The notes below the pieces were generated by a model. That model saw only the letters and a list, made by a program, of their open reading frames with translations. It was not told the origin of the DNA and did no database searches. A stretch of DNA of 64,000 nucleotides, taken from contig NZ_VFWX01000011.1 in NCBI RefSeq assembly GCF_006442965.1, forward strand, positions 62,001 through 126,000. Reading direction: 5' to 3'. This document shows positions 62,146 to 64,000 of the stretch, piece by piece (the stretch's first letter is position 1; each line of letters begins with the position of its first letter). Made by a program: the position numbers and the translations under genes. Source of the stretch: Mesorhizobium sp. CU3. Its GTDB lineage: Bacteria > Pseudomonadota > Alphaproteobacteria > Rhizobiales > Rhizobiaceae.

Positions 62146-64000
62146 TCAGATCGCGACCTGCGTGCCAATCTCGACGACGCGTCCTGTGGGAATCTGGAAA
62201 TACTCCGTCGCGTCCGCCGCTGTCTTGGCCAGGCCGATGAACAACCGATCCTGCCAGATCGGCATGCCGGAATTGGGCGAGGCTTTCAGCGAACGTCGCG
62301 ACAGGAAGAAGGACGTCGTCATGATGTCGAACTTCCAGCCCTGCTTGCGGCAGATGGCCAGCGCGCGCGGGATGTTCGGCTGCTCCATATAGCCGAAGGT
62401 CAGCGTCACCCGCATGAACAGCTCGTTGACCACCTCCAGCTTCACCCGCTCGCTGTCGGGCACCACCGGCTGCGGCGCCGTCACCACCGACAGGATGACG
62501 TTCTTTTCGTGCAGCACCTTGTAGTGCTTGAGGCTGTGCATCAGCGCCGTCGGCGCGCTCAGCGGATCGCTGGTCAGGAACACCGCCGTGCCCGACACCA
62601 CCTGCGGCTTCTTCTTCAGAAGATTGGCCGCCAGGAAGTCGAGCGGGATTTCGTTGCGTCGGGTCTTGTCGAACAGATAGCGGCTGCCGCGCACCCAGGT
62701 CCACATGCCGAGGATGATGGCGAAGGCCACCGCCAGCGACGCCCAGCCGCCTTCGAACACCTTGACGATGTTGGAGGCGAAAAAGCCGATGTCGATGAAG
62801 GCAAACACCACCGTCAGCGCGGCCGCCGGCCAGATGTTCCATTTCCAGATGCGCGTCATGATGATGAACAAAAGCGTCGTCGTCACCAGCATGTTGCCGG
62901 TGACCGAGATGCCGTAGGCGGAAGCCAGCTTGCTGGATTCGCCGAAGCCGACCACCAGCATCATCACCACCAGCGCGATCAGCATGTTGACGCGCGGCAT
63001 GTAGATCTGGCCGGACTGTTTCTCCGACGTGTGCAGGATTTCAAGGCGCGGCAGCATGTTGAGTTGCACGGCCTGGCGGGTCAGCGAATAGGCGCCGGAG
63101 ATCACCGCCTGGCTGGCGATGACCGTCGCCGCCGCGGCAAGCACCACCATCGGGATGAGCGCCCAGCCCTCGTTCATCTCGAAGAACGGGTGGCCGACCA
63201 CGCCGCCCTTGGCGAGCACGAAGGCGCCCTGCCCGGCATAGTTCAGAAGCAGGCAGGGAAACACGATCGCCAGCCAGGCCAGCACGATCGGCTTGCGGCC
63301 GAAATGGCCGAGGTCGGCATAGAGCGCCTCGGCGCCGGTGACGGCCAGGAACACGGCGCCGACGGTGACGAAAGACACGTCCGGCGAATTGATGAAGAAG
63401 GCCACGATGTAATGCGGGCTGATCGCCCACAGGATCTCCGGATCCGTAATGATGTGGTTCAGGCCCGAAAGGCCGATGGCGAGGAACCAGATGGCGGTGA
63501 CGGGGCCGAACACCAGGCCGACGCCGCCGGTGCCGAAGCGCTGCACCGCAAACAGCATCGCCAGGATCAGCAGCGTCAGCGGCACGACATAGGGCTGGAA
63601 GGCAGGCGTGACGACATTCATGCCTTCGACCGCCGACAGCACCGAGATCGCCGGCGTGATGACGGCATCGCCGAAGAACAGCGAAGCGCCGACGATGCCG
63701 ATGCCGAGCACGATCGCCGAGCGCGTCGGGAAAGTGCCGCGCGCCAGCGCCATCAGCGACAGCACGCCGCCCTCGCCGCGGTTGTCGGCGCGCAGCACGA
63801 ACATGATGTATTTCACCGTCACCGTGATGGTGAGCGACCAGATGATCAGCGATAGCACGCCGAGAATGTCGGCGCGGTTGGCGACGTCGCCGCCCGAGGA
63901 AGCATGCAGCGCCTCGCGGAAGGCGTAGATCGGGCTGGTGCCGATGTCGCCATAGACGACGCCCAGCGCGCCCAGCATCAGCACCTTGGTGCTGTGCTGC
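62146..64000 (-). CDS. kup: Potassium transporter Kup, N-terminus cut by window end
   Basis: Kup is a proton-coupled, low-affinity potassium uptake permease of the inner membrane. The frame is open to base 64000, so the N-terminus lies outside; an ORF starting at 63984 is internal. Visible is LGALGVVYGDIGTSPIYAFREAL, the family start, followed by 12 membrane segments, with GEGGVLSLMALA, GGVGLVFGPVTAIWF and NSPDVSFVTVGAVFLAVTGAEALYADLGHFG. A C-terminal cytoplasmic domain (from about 450) ends the protein. About 617 codons are present of a usual 620-640. Only one kup copy is seen here. Confidence 0.95.
   Translation of the reverse strand, partial: QHSTKVLMLGALGVVYGDIGTSPIYAFREALHASSGGDVANRADILGVLSLIIWSLTITVTVKYIMFVLRADNRGEGGVLSLMALARGTFPTRSAIVLGIGIVGASLFFGDAVITPAISVLSAVEGMNVVTPAFQPYVVPLTLLILAMLFAVQRFGTGGVGLVFGPVTAIWFLAIGLSGLNHIITDPEILWAISPHYIVAFFINSPDVSFVTVGAVFLAVTGAEALYADLGHFGRKPIVLAWLAIVFPCLLLNYAGQGAFVLAKGGVVGHPFFEMNEGWALIPMVVLAAAATVIASQAVISGAYSLTRQAVQLNMLPRLEILHTSEKQSGQIYMPRVNMLIALVVMMLVVGFGESSKLASAYGISVTGNMLVTTTLLFIIMTRIWKWNIWPAAALTVVFAFIDIGFFASNIVKVFEGGWASLAVAFAIILGMWTWVRGSRYLFDKTRRNEIPLDFLAANLLKKKPQVVSGTAVFLTSDPLSAPTALMHSLKHYKVLHEKNVILSVVTAPQPVVPDSERVKLEVVNELFMRVTLTFGYMEQPNIPRALAICRKQGWKFDIMTTSFFLSRRSLKASPNSGMPIWQDRLFIGLAKTAADATEYFQIPTGRVVEIGTQVAI

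Noticed and set aside
61822..63855. 677-codon plus-strand open frame opposite kup
   Set aside because: It is antisense to a clear Kup transporter, and the product is mostly Arg, His and Asp, a known artefact of high-GC codon bias.

Overview
The window is high-GC alphaproteobacterial chromosome. NuoE with a long Ala/Pro linker and an added C-terminal domain, the short prolyl-tRNA synthetase, LolCD next to ProS, the CobNGHIJKLM-type aerobic B12 genes, a BA14K protein and several rhizobial palindromic repeats all point to Rhizobiales. Mesorhizobium or a close relative is the best guess; this is inferred from gene content and repeat style, not from a database search. Coding is dense, and both ends cut genes (lipB at the left, kup at the right).

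Region 1 (1-9.4 kb) is mostly on the minus strand. It holds the end of lipB, a membrane metalloprotease fused to an SRPBCC domain, a 28-residue hydrophobic peptide gene, lolD, lolC, proS, a DUF1467 gene, methylmalonyl-CoA epimerase, ribonuclease J and birA. A gene-free stretch (5470-6040) carries a plus-strand terminator and hairpins that suggest an unannotated small RNA. Region 2 (9.4-25.0 kb, minus strand) is a complete 14-subunit complex I operon, nuoABCDEFGHIJKLMN. It includes an extra gene between nuoF and nuoG whose last 65 residues duplicate the C-terminal domain of NuoE.

Region 3 (25.3-42.7 kb, plus strand) starts with a YcaQ/AlkX-like DNA glycosylase. A cobalamin riboswitch follows, leading a tightly overlapping aerobic cobalamin operon: DUF1636, cobW, cobN, cobG, cobH, cobI, cobJ, cobL, cobE, cobM, cobA, cobB, cobS(V), cobT(U). 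cobK lies inside it on the opposite strand. Three genes (cobN, cobG, cobE) carry palindromic repeat elements within their reading frames. The cobN and cobG copies belong to one family, lie in opposite orientations, and still encode the same peptide. This is the most unusual feature of the window.

Region 4 (42.7-64 kb) is a mixed accessory region. It has a secreted protein, an MFS transporter, tRNA-Lys(CTT), a PhzF-like protein, a MacA/MacB-type exporter, an EamA transporter, an acdR/acdS (ACC deaminase) pair, a Nudix/nuclease pair, BA14K, a PilZ protein, ilvC behind a TetR gene, and three regulator/enzyme modules whose intergenic regions contain clear palindromes (MarR/GST, TetR, HxlR/NmrA-like). 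It ends with an extended SDR and a Kup potassium transporter.
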